In this document: piece by piece, positions 1-5,694 of the stretch
How positions within the stretch are numbered: position 1 is the stretch's first letter
How the letters are laid out: each line of letters starts with the position of its first letter
Assembly (NCBI GenBank): GCA_913062745.1
Contig: CAJXXJ010000063.1
Span: 1-11,135, forward strand
Direction of reading: 5' to 3'
Length of the DNA stretch: 11,135 bases
Origin: an uncultured Phaeodactylibacter sp.
GTDB lineage: Bacteria > Bacteroidota > Bacteroidia > Chitinophagales > Saprospiraceae
The notes under the pieces: generated by a model
What the model was told of the DNA's origin: nothing
Database searches by the model: none
Seen by the model: the letters and a program-made list of their open reading frames with translations, nothing else
Program-made: the position numbers and the translations under genes

Positions 1-736
1 TGGCGAAACGCCGTACAACAGCGGCGTGGAATTTGGCGAAAAAGCATTCAGCGAGGCGCGCTGGCGTACCCGCCATTCCGTACACCGCAACGGCGACCTC
101 TACCCGACTCACGGCATTGGGCCGGTAGCGCAGTATCTCAATATCAACCGTGGCAACCGCCTGCTTTATCTGACCTCTACATCCACCAAATCACGGGGGC
201 TGCACGAATATATTGTCGAGCACCCCAAAGGCGGCCCGGGCCACCCCAATGCCAAAGTCCGCTTTGAGCTGGGCGATATTATCACTACGGTCGTGAAAAC
301 GGCTAAAGGCGAGAGCATCATCATCAGCCACGACACCAATTTGCCCCGGCCCTACTCACTGGGCTTCCGCGTGCAAGGGACTAAAGGGCTGTGGATGGAC
401 GTCAACGGCTCTATTCACCTGGAAGGCAGCAGCCCGGCACACCGCTGGGAGCCGGCTGAGGGTTATTTGCAGAAGCACGACCACCCGCTCTGGCAGCAGC
501 ACAGCAGCGATGCCGAAGGGGCCGGACATGGGGGCATGGACTGGTTCCTGATCAACGACTTCGTGAAAAGTGCCCGAGCCGGCACTCCGCCGCCCATAGA
601 CGTGTACGATGCAGCGGCCTGGCTGGCGATCACCCCTTTGTCCGAACAGTCCATCGCTGCCGGCAGCCAGCCAATGCCCGTACCAGACTTCACGAGGGGG
701 CGCTGGATGGTCTGGGAAAACACTTTTGCCAGCTGA
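1..736 (+). CDS. GH109-type Gfo/Idh/MocA family glycosidase/oxidoreductase, 3' part
   Basis: The frame is already open at base 2, so the gene begins upstream and about 244 C-terminal codons are visible, ending at TGA 734-736. The GTG at base 26 lies inside the gene and is not the start. Visible blocks are GDLYPTHGIGPVAQYLNINRG, HDTNLPRPYSLGFRVQGTKG (about residues 107-126) and HGGMDWFLINDF. These match the C-terminal substrate-binding part of GH109 proteins, such as NAD-dependent alpha-N-acetylgalactosaminidases. That family cleaves N-acetylgalactosaminides by an NAD-assisted oxidation/elimination route and usually carries a Tat or Sec signal, but the N-terminal Rossmann half and any signal lie outside the window. 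The YPTH motif is part of the conserved active-site region. Its stop codon directly abuts the stop of the convergent spermidine synthase. The family is well supported; the exact sugar specificity is inferred. Confidence 0.85.
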   Translation, partial: GETPYNSGVEFGEKAFSEARWRTRHSVHRNGDLYPTHGIGPVAQYLNINRGNRLLYLTSTSTKSRGLHEYIVEHPKGGPGHPNAKVRFELGDIITTVVKTAKGESIIISHDTNLPRPYSLGFRVQGTKGLWMDVNGSIHLEGSSPAHRWEPAEGYLQKHDHPLWQQHSSDAEGAGHGGMDWFLINDFVKSARAGTPPPIDVYDAAAWLAITPLSEQSIAAGSQPMPVPDFTRGRWMVWENTFAS

Positions 737-2296
737 TTACTGCACCAGCGCTTCACGGCTCCACTTTTCCCAATCAGCAAGGTAGTAGTCGAGCAAGGCA
801 GGCTGGTCGAGGCGGTTAGCCACAATACCGGGTGGCCGGCTTGAGTCTTCCGGGAAATGGAGCATGGCTTCCACAACATCAGCATCGAGGTAGCGCACCG
901 GCAGATTGGTGCGGAAGGGCGTGATTGCTACCGCTTGCCGGCCCGCCAGCACGAAGCCCCAATCGCCAAAAGACGGCACGTAGGTGTGATAAGGCAATAC
1001 ATAGCTGAAGCCGCTCGCTTCCAGCGTGCTCACGATACACCAAAAGGCGTCGCGGGTATGGAAGGGGCTGGTCGCCTGTGTGGCCAGCAGCCCGTTTGCC
1101 GTAAGGCGCTCCCGTGCCATGCCAAAAAACCAGGTGCTGTACAGCCGGGCGACCGCTTCGTTGGACGGGTCGGGGAGGTCTACCAAAATGAGGTCGTAGT
1201 AGTTTTCCGTTTCGGACAGAAAGCGGCTGGCATCCTGCGCAATGGTCGTGACCCGCTCATCATCGAGCGCGCCGCGGTTAAGCTCCCGGACGTAGGGCTG
1301 TTCGCGCCCGAGGCGGAACACGGCCGGGTCGAGGTCAACAATCGTAATTTCCTTTACGCGGGGGCTTTTGAGCACTTCCCGGGCCAGAAGGCCTTCTCCC
1401 CCGCCCAGGATGAGCACTTTTTCGGCGTAAGGCGCGCTTTCCAGAGGTACTATGCCCAGGGCCTCGTGGTAGCGGTACTCGTCGGTAGAGGAAAACTGTA
1501 TAACCCGGTTTATGTACAGCCGGTAGTCGGAGCGGTTTTTGGTTACCGTCAGTTGTTGGTAGGGCGTCTGTTCGCTGTAAACGATACGGTGGGGATACGC
1601 CCGGCTGTCCCACTCGTTGAGCAGCGGCTGCGCCTGGTACATCAGCGCTGCAAAGGCTACTGCTACGAAGGCAGATGCAGCGAGCAGCCAACGCTTCAGC
1701 TGCTGTTGCAAATGGCCCACGAAGTACCAGAGGATGAAGACGCCGAGTGCAACATTGATCAGCCCGAACAACAGCGCACTGCTGAACAGCCCCATAAAGG
1801 GCAGCAGTACAAACGGAAACAGTAAGGTAGCGATGAGTGCCCCGAAGTAGTCCAGCGACATGACGTTGGCCAGATTTTCCCGCAGGGGGTAGTACTTTTT
1901 CATGATGCGCGCCAGCAGTGGAATTTCAAAACCGGTCAGCGCACCGATGGCAATGGTCAGGCCGACCACCAGGCCCTGATAAGCATTTGGCGAAAGCCGG
2001 GTGAAAAAGAAGTAGAGCATAGGGACGCTTGCTCCGCCCAGCAGCCCCAGCAGCACCTCTACGCCAATAAAGCTGCCTGCCAGGTGCCGGTCGGAGCACC
2101 ACTTGCTCAGGTAGGAACCCAGCCCCATCGCTGCCATATAAAAGCCAATGGTGAGCGAAAACTGCGTGATGCTGTCGCCCAAAAAATAGGAGGATGTAGT
2201 GCTGATGAGCAATTCATACACGATGGAGCAGAGCCCGGCAATAAAGATAGCAATCGCGAGCGCGGCTTTCTCTGTCAGTTTTTTTTGGCTGGGCAT
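737..2296 (-). CDS. speE: Membrane-anchored polyamine aminopropyltransferase (spermidine synthase)
   Basis: A 519-residue protein in two parts. Residues about 10-225 form seven or so hydrophobic segments (around 10-30, 43-63, 75-98, 105-130, 146-168, 170-194 and 203-220). Residues about 240-455 form a spermidine-synthase methyltransferase-like fold. Key motifs are YHEAL (276-280), the SAM-site GGGEG (298-302), the acidic IVDLDP (319-324), QDASRF (354-359) and LVDLPDP (371-377), where Asp373 and Asp376 correspond to the catalytic or amine-binding acids of SpeE. The family transfers the aminopropyl group of decarboxylated SAM to putrescine or a related diamine. Soluble SpeE is about 280-300 residues, so the membrane half makes this the long form and places the active site at the inner membrane. 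The start is ATG at 2294-2296, about 30 nt from a predicted transcription start. It lies divergent to a ligase/SpeD operon that supplies its co-substrate. Product amine identity is unproven. Confidence 0.9.
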   Translation of the reverse strand: MPSQKKLTEKAALAIAIFIAGLCSIVYELLISTTSSYFLGDSITQFSLTIGFYMAAMGLGSYLSKWCSDRHLAGSFIGVEVLLGLLGGASVPMLYFFFTRLSPNAYQGLVVGLTIAIGALTGFEIPLLARIMKKYYPLRENLANVMSLDYFGALIATLLFPFVLLPFMGLFSSALLFGLINVALGVFILWYFVGHLQQQLKRWLLAASAFVAVAFAALMYQAQPLLNEWDSRAYPHRIVYSEQTPYQQLTVTKNRSDYRLYINRVIQFSSTDEYRYHEALGIVPLESAPYAEKVLILGGGEGLLAREVLKSPRVKEITIVDLDPAVFRLGREQPYVRELNRGALDDERVTTIAQDASRFLSETENYYDLILVDLPDPSNEAVARLYSTWFFGMARERLTANGLLATQATSPFHTRDAFWCIVSTLEASGFSYVLPYHTYVPSFGDWGFVLAGRQAVAITPFRTNLPVRYLDADVVEAMLHFPEDSSRPPGIVANRLDQPALLDYYLADWEKWSREALVQ

Positions 2297-2315
2297 ATCG
2301 TTTTAGCTATTTTTA
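2284..2315 (+). promoter_or_regulatory. Candidate promoter for the lipoprotein-ligase-speD operon
   Basis: TTTG (2284-2287) is followed after 20 bp by TATTTTTA (2308-2315), which is one base off TAnnTTTG. Transcription would begin near 2322, leaving a leader of about 70 nt. The element overlaps the first codons of speE on the opposite strand, so the two divergent promoters could interfere with each other. Support is weaker than for the speE promoter. Confidence 0.4.
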
Positions 2316-2332
2316 CACGAGTCATTAGCGCG

Positions 2333-2365
2333 CAAAGATAGGCCATGCCGCCCGCTCTGCCCAAA
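2333..2365 (-). promoter_or_regulatory. Predicted Bacteroidota promoter for speE
   Basis: On the minus strand TTTG (2362-2365) is followed after 21 bp by TATCTTTG (2333-2340), a full match to the Bacteroidota -7 consensus TAnnTTTG. The spacing is suitable, and transcription would start near 2326, about 30 nt before the speE ATG. Confidence 0.65.
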
Positions 2366-2390
2366 TTGCAAATCCAAGTAACCCAAAGTA

Positions 2391-2945
2391 ATGAAACATT
2401 TTCCAACCATTTCTACTGCTGTGTTTTTAGCCTTCCTTTTAGCTTCCTGCGGGGGCGCAGAGCGCGTCGACGAACAGGCGGCCGAAAAAGGCATCGTCAC
2501 CACCGTCCGCGAAGTCAGCGAGGGGGAGTTCAAGATTGAAGACGAACAGATGGTGGAGGAGAAAAGCGCCAGCGCCATCATTGCCAAGTACGCCGACAAT
2601 ACCACTGACACCATCCCGCTGAGCGAGATGCAGCAGATGATGCAGGACAGCACGCTGGCGCAGGCCAGCCAGGATACCACCCACAACCGCCACCATTACT
2701 ACCGCCGCCACAACTCCATGTTCAGCGTAGTCTCCTACGGGCTCATGGGCTATATGCTCGGCCGCAGCATGGGCTCTTTCCGCCCGCGGCCAGGTGCTTA
2801 TATGGACCGCTCTACCTATCAGCGGGTGACGAGCACTACCGGCACGCGTTTCCGGAATGCTACTACGCGCAGCAGCAGTTCGCGGCCTTCAAGGGGCAAG
2901 TCCGGCTACGGCGGCTCCCGTTCAACCCGTTCCTATGGTGGATAA
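2391..2945 (+). CDS. YgiB/DUF1190- or UPF0323-like lipoprotein with Gly-Gly C-terminus
   Basis: A 184-residue protein with a lipoprotein signal: a hydrophobic run ends in the lipobox LASC with Cys20 as the lipidation site. Residues 33-85 form a short charged domain (KGIVTTVREVSEGEFKIEDE followed by an acidic/polar stretch). A His/Arg-rich patch follows (HNRHHYYRRH, 98-107), then the hydrophobic glycine motif GLMGYMLGRSMGSF (117-130). The tail (about 131-184) is rich in Ser, Arg and Gly, lacks acidic residues apart from Asp139, and ends SYGG. From memory, E. coli YgiB has a similar GYMMGRLMG block and also ends SRSMGG, and YgiB sits beside the ATP-grasp protein YgiC. Epsilonproteobacterial UPF0323 lipoproteins show the same layout. 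Here the ligase gene overlaps the 3' end by 11 nt, implying coupled translation. The function of this family is not established; a role as ligase substrate or partner is inferred. Confidence 0.8.
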   Translation: MKHFPTISTAVFLAFLLASCGGAERVDEQAAEKGIVTTVREVSEGEFKIEDEQMVEEKSASAIIAKYADNTTDTIPLSEMQQMMQDSTLAQASQDTTHNRHHYYRRHNSMFSVVSYGLMGYMLGRSMGSFRPRPGAYMDRSTYQRVTSTTGTRFRNATTRSSSSRPSRGKSGYGGSRSTRSYGG

Positions 2946-4131
2946 CCGATTAACGGAAATTGGCCCGCTTAATCTCCGGCAGTTGCGGAAGCGAGGGCTG
3001 GAATGGTTCGCAGAAGGCGATAATCAGGACTACTTCGCCCCGGAGCTGCTGCAGCTGAGCGACCGGGATGTCTCTGTCTTCAGTCAGGCGGCCGGAGAGC
3101 TGTACGAGCGCATGCTGCTTGCCGCCCGCAAAGTCAGCGAAAAGGGGCTGTGGGAGGCTGCGGGGATCCCCGCCAACGCCATAGAAGCAGTAGAGCACTC
3201 TATGCGCCGCGAATGGGGGCATCACCTGGTAGGCCGCTTCGACTTTGCCGGCGGGCTGGACGAAGTGCCCCTCAAAATGCTGGAGTTCAACGCCGACACC
3301 CTGTCCCTCATGCCGGAAACCCTAAGCGTACAGCCCATGCTGCTGGAACAATTGCCGCGCCGCGAACGCAAGCAGGCCAGGCAGTGGGTGCATCTGCGCA
3401 CCGGGCTGACGAAAGGGCTGAAGCGCCTGCTGGACCAAAACCCGAACCGCCCGGCCAACCTGCTCCTCATCGGGCTCGGCCACGAGGAGGACTGGCTCAA
3501 CCTGGATGTGGTGGAAATGGCAGCCAAACAGGCAGGCTTTCACGAGGTGCACCGGGCACCTCTGGAGGAGGTCATTTTTTCAGAAGAAGAAGGCATTTTC
3601 CTGGAAATTGAGCCGGATCAGTTTTTGCAGTACGACTTTGTATTCAAAATGGTCCCCTGGGAGTTCATCGCGTACGAAGAGCCGGAGCTGATGGAGCTGC
3701 TTACGCAAATCATGAAGCGGGACCTGTGCATCATCCTCAACCCGGCTTACAGCATGCTGTTGCAGTCAAAGGGGCTGCTGACCCTCTTTGATGAACTGGG
3801 TATTGCTCATCCGGCACTGCTGAAAGCAAGCCGCTCTGCCGGTGCATTCCCGGATTTGCGCTATGTGGAAAAGCCATGCTTTGGCCGCACCGGCGATAAT
3901 GTCCGCATTTTTGACGGGCAGCTGCAGCCGCTGGCGGAAAACCCCGGCGACTACGGCGGATTGCCGAAAATTTATCAGGAGCTGACCCCCTTCAACCTCG
4001 ATAGCGATGGCGACCGCTACCAGCCCAGCGTTTACATTGCTGCCGGAGAAGCCTGCGCCCTTTGCTTCCGCCGCCAGAATGGCCTGATTGTGGATGATGA
4101 TGCGGAGTTTGTCGGCCACTATGTGATCTAA
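2935..4131 (+). CDS. Glutathionylspermidine synthase-type ATP-grasp ligase (YgiC/YjfC-like)
   Basis: A 398-residue protein, close to the roughly 385 of YgiC/YjfC and lacking the N-terminal CHAP amidase of bifunctional E. coli Gss. ATG 2935 is chosen because homology begins there (LRKRGLEWF); the frame is open further upstream but that part only reads through the lipoprotein gene. Motifs in order are GRFDFAG (100-106), LEFNADTLSL (116-125, the family's E(Y/F)NADT block), FKMVPWEF (237-244), NPAYSMLLQSKGLL (269-282), EKPCFGRTGDNV (312-323, nucleotide-binding loop with Lys313 and Arg318), IYQEL (346-350, with metal-ligand candidate Glu349), and a C-terminal RRQNGLIVDDDAEFVGHYVI. The family uses ATP to activate a carboxylate, such as the Gly of glutathione, and joins it to a polyamine amine. 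It overlaps the lipoprotein gene and is followed by speD, so a polyamine acceptor is likely. The carboxylate donor is unknown. No clear Shine-Dalgarno sequence is visible. Confidence 0.85.
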   Translation: MVDNRLTEIGPLNLRQLRKRGLEWFAEGDNQDYFAPELLQLSDRDVSVFSQAAGELYERMLLAARKVSEKGLWEAAGIPANAIEAVEHSMRREWGHHLVGRFDFAGGLDEVPLKMLEFNADTLSLMPETLSVQPMLLEQLPRRERKQARQWVHLRTGLTKGLKRLLDQNPNRPANLLLIGLGHEEDWLNLDVVEMAAKQAGFHEVHRAPLEEVIFSEEEGIFLEIEPDQFLQYDFVFKMVPWEFIAYEEPELMELLTQIMKRDLCIILNPAYSMLLQSKGLLTLFDELGIAHPALLKASRSAGAFPDLRYVEKPCFGRTGDNVRIFDGQLQPLAENPGDYGGLPKIYQELTPFNLDSDGDRYQPSVYIAAGEACALCFRRQNGLIVDDDAEFVGHYVI

Positions 4132-4149
4132 AACAAGAATAGAAGTATC

Positions 4150-4533
4150 GTGAAAACCGTAAATATACCCACTGTCTCTCCCACTGCGCTGGGCCGGCAC
4201 CTGCTGTTGGAGCTATCCGGCTGCCCGGCGGACGCCCTCAAAAGCGTTGCCGGGCTGGAAGCTTGCATGTGTGCGGCTGCAGAAGCGATGGGCGCTACGG
4301 TGGTAACCTCCAATTTTCATCAGTTTTCCCCCTACGGCGTTTCCGGAGTGGTGATCATACAGGAAAGCCACCTGACGCTGCATACCTGGCCGGAGCACGG
4401 CTATGCCGCGGTGGATATCTTCACCTGCGGGGAGATCGAACTGGAAAAGGGCGTAGCGCAGCTGCAGGAAGCGCTGCAGGCTAAACGTGCCGAATACAAG
4501 GTGCACGCGCGGGGGGTGGGCCTGTTGAAGTAA
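4150..4533 (+). CDS. speD: S-adenosylmethionine decarboxylase proenzyme (bacterial class 1B, SpeH type)
   Basis: A 127-residue pyruvoyl-dependent decarboxylase that converts SAM to decarboxylated SAM, the aminopropyl donor for spermidine synthase. The signature [13 protein letters not shown] followed by [20 protein letters not shown] is intact. Self-cleavage is expected between Glu72 and Ser73, turning Ser73 into the pyruvoyl group. His78 and Cys93 match the processing and proton-donor residues of the Thermotoga enzyme (Ser63, His68, Cys83), with about ten extra residues at the N-terminus. The start must be GTG 4150: an in-frame stop (4129-4131, the ligase's own) lies 18 nt upstream, no ATG occurs before codon 40, and conserved sequence begins by about residue 14 (LGRHLL). 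A weak AGAAG precedes the GTG. It lies 18 nt behind the ligase gene and is surely cotranscribed with it. Its product feeds the divergent membrane SpeE. Confidence 0.95.
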   Translation: MKTVNIPTVSPTALGRHLLLELSGCPADALKSVAGLEACMCAAAEAMGATVVTSNFHQFSPYGVSGVVIIQESHLTLHTWPEHGYAAVDIFTCGEIELEKGVAQLQEALQAKRAEYKVHARGVGLLK

Positions 4534-4757
4534 ACTCCTTTGCATACACCCTGCCCGCAGGCAAGCTCAGGCCGATAACAGCTACTCTTTCTGGTATTTT
4601 CCAATCCCTGCTATAAAAAGCAAAGCCTCACCGGGCAGCTATATCCGATCAGCCCGGAATTAGAACACCCGGCCAGATTTATCCGTTTCCCGGCTAAAGG
4701 AAGCATAAACATTGCTTGCTTTATGCCCTGCATTCACAACGCTTAAACGGATAAAAC
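4534..4757. other. Intergenic region with GC-rich dyad and nested inverted repeats
   Basis: No ORF is supported in these 224 bp. CCGGGC (4631-4636) and GCCCGG (4652-4657) can form a 6-bp stem, but no T-run follows, so it is at best a poor terminator for the upstream operon. The right half holds nested inverted repeats, listed separately. No convincing TAnnTTTG promoter for the downstream gene was found. Confidence 0.5.
4678..4755 (+). repeat. Nested inverted repeats in front of the coiled-coil protein gene
   Basis: The outer arms TTTATCCGTTT (4678-4688) and AAACGGATAAA (4745-4755) are a perfect 11-bp inverted repeat ending two bases before the ATG at 4758. Inside lies a second perfect 7-bp pair, GCATAAA (4703-4709) and TTTATGC (4720-4726), with a 10-nt loop. 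As RNA this gives a two-tier stem that would hold the start region; as DNA it could be paired operator half-sites. Confidence 0.6.
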
Positions 4758-5438
4758 ATGAAGCCTTTTTTTGCACTCTTCGTACTAGCCGCTTTTTGGC
4801 TATACCCTGCTTTTGCTCAGGACCTGACCATTCAGAAAGGGGTGATTGAACACAACGACCAGGAACGCCGCTGCCTGCAAGTCAATGTCAACCCGGAACC
4901 CAAAACCCTGAAAGAAGCCTGGAAAGATTACCTGCAAGACCATCACGACTTCAAACTCAAGGGCATTGGTTTTTTGGCCAATAAAGATTTGCTTACGGCC
5001 GAGCAGGTCGTGGTGGAAGCCATTTCGCCCAAAGAAATGGATTTTTACACCCACATCGTAGAAGACGAGAATGGCTCAGAGATGAAAGTATTTGCTGCCT
5101 ACGGCTACGACATATACATCAGCGAGGAAGATACGCCGCAGGAGTACGCCGCCCTTCGGGATATTTTGGAAAACTTCCTGGAAACTTACCTCCCAAAGTA
5201 CTACAACGAGCTGATTGAAGAAACAAAAGAACGCATCGAAGACCTTACCGATGAACGGGATGACATCAAAGAATCCATAGCCGACGACAGAGAAGAAATA
5301 GAAGAGTTGAAAGAAGACATTCAGGAACTGAACAACAACCTCGAGTCTAACGAGTCCAAACTGCAGGAAGTGGAAGCTAAACTACAGGGCAGGAAAGCCA
5401 AACTAAAAAAGGTACAGCGGCAAATCAACGGGGGCTAA
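4758..5438 (+). CDS. Secreted coiled-coil protein of unknown function
   Basis: A 226-residue protein that I do not recognise. Residues 1-20 are a Sec signal peptide with likely cleavage after AFA (position 20). Residues about 22-145 form a mixed alpha/beta globular part containing a single Cys39. Residues about 150-223 form one long coiled coil: hydrophobic residues occupy nine of ten consecutive heptad positions (160, 174, 181, 188, 195, 202, 209, 216, 223; Arg at 167), with a matching second series at 163, 170, 184, 191, 205 and 219. The first half of the helix is strongly acidic (DDREEIEELKEDIQE) and the end strongly basic (GRKAKLKKVQRQ). It ends in Gly-Gly. Location is periplasmic or envelope by inference. 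ATG 4758 is the only start that leaves a complete signal peptide. It is probably its own transcription unit, preceded by 224 bp containing inverted repeats. It could be an oligomeric envelope scaffold, but this is a guess. Confidence 0.75.
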   Translation: MKPFFALFVLAAFWLYPAFAQDLTIQKGVIEHNDQERRCLQVNVNPEPKTLKEAWKDYLQDHHDFKLKGIGFLANKDLLTAEQVVVEAISPKEMDFYTHIVEDENGSEMKVFAAYGYDIYISEEDTPQEYAALRDILENFLETYLPKYYNELIEETKERIEDLTDERDDIKESIADDREEIEELKEDIQELNNNLESNESKLQEVEAKLQGRKAKLKKVQRQINGG

Positions 5439-5694
5439 AAAAGCGACAATCCGTAGTACGGAGCACAGTAAGCGGGCGGGAATGATGGCAGCCAATTGAC
5501 GAAGTAAGCCACTCTCCCCGTTTACGGAAAGCAGAACGGGCTGTCGCCGGGACTCCCCCCTGCCTGCGTACCGGATACAGATGCCCGGCGATAGCCGTTC
5601 CCCTACCCTGCCAATTTAAAATTCCATTTATTTCCAACATTTTGTATATTCACCCTTGTAAGAAGATTACGTAAAACAATCCGATACAGGGCCT
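5439..5694. other. Intergenic region with strong hairpin potential upstream of topB
   Basis: No gene is supported here; a 71-codon minus-strand reading frame has no recognisable features. TCCGTA-G-TACGGA (5450-5462) is a short palindrome just after the upstream stop. A much longer hairpin at 5534-5600 is listed separately. The last 90 bp are AT-rich and probably contain the topB promoter; TATATTCA at 5645-5652 is the closest -7-like sequence, without a clear TTTG upstream. Confidence 0.5.
5534..5600. repeat. Long imperfect inverted repeat / structured element
   Basis: The arms 5534-5551 (GAACGGGCTGTCGCCGGG) and 5584-5600 (CCCGGCGATAGCCGTTC) pair over 17 bp with one bulged G and one G-U wobble around a 32-nt loop. 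The outer part of the left arm, AACGGG (5535-5540), can instead pair with CCCGTT (5517-5522), so two exclusive folds exist. No T-run follows, so it is not an ordinary terminator. It may be a REP-like palindrome, a folded leader RNA, or a regulatory element. Confidence 0.6.

Noticed and set aside
857..1825. 322-codon plus-strand open frame
   Set aside because: It lies wholly antisense to the well-supported spermidine synthase, has no recognisable motif, and is the kind of mirror frame expected in GC-rich coding DNA.
2857..2934. Upstream extension of the ligase reading frame
   Set aside because: These codons read through the lipoprotein's 3' end in another frame, and ligase homology begins at ATG 2935.
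4631..4657. CCGGGC/GCCCGG as terminator of the speD operon
   Set aside because: The stem has only 6 bp, the loop is 15 nt, and no T-run follows; kept only as a remark on the intergenic region.
5425..5640. 71-codon minus-strand frame in the gap before topB
   Set aside because: It has a composition unlike the neighbouring proteins, overlaps the hairpin arms and carries no motif; the open frame is better explained by GC-rich structured DNA.
5440..5640. Possible cobalamin-type riboswitch (GCCACT-like string near 5508)
   Set aside because: Only a short string resembles the box; the rest of the conserved core could not be found on either strand and the flanking genes do not fit.
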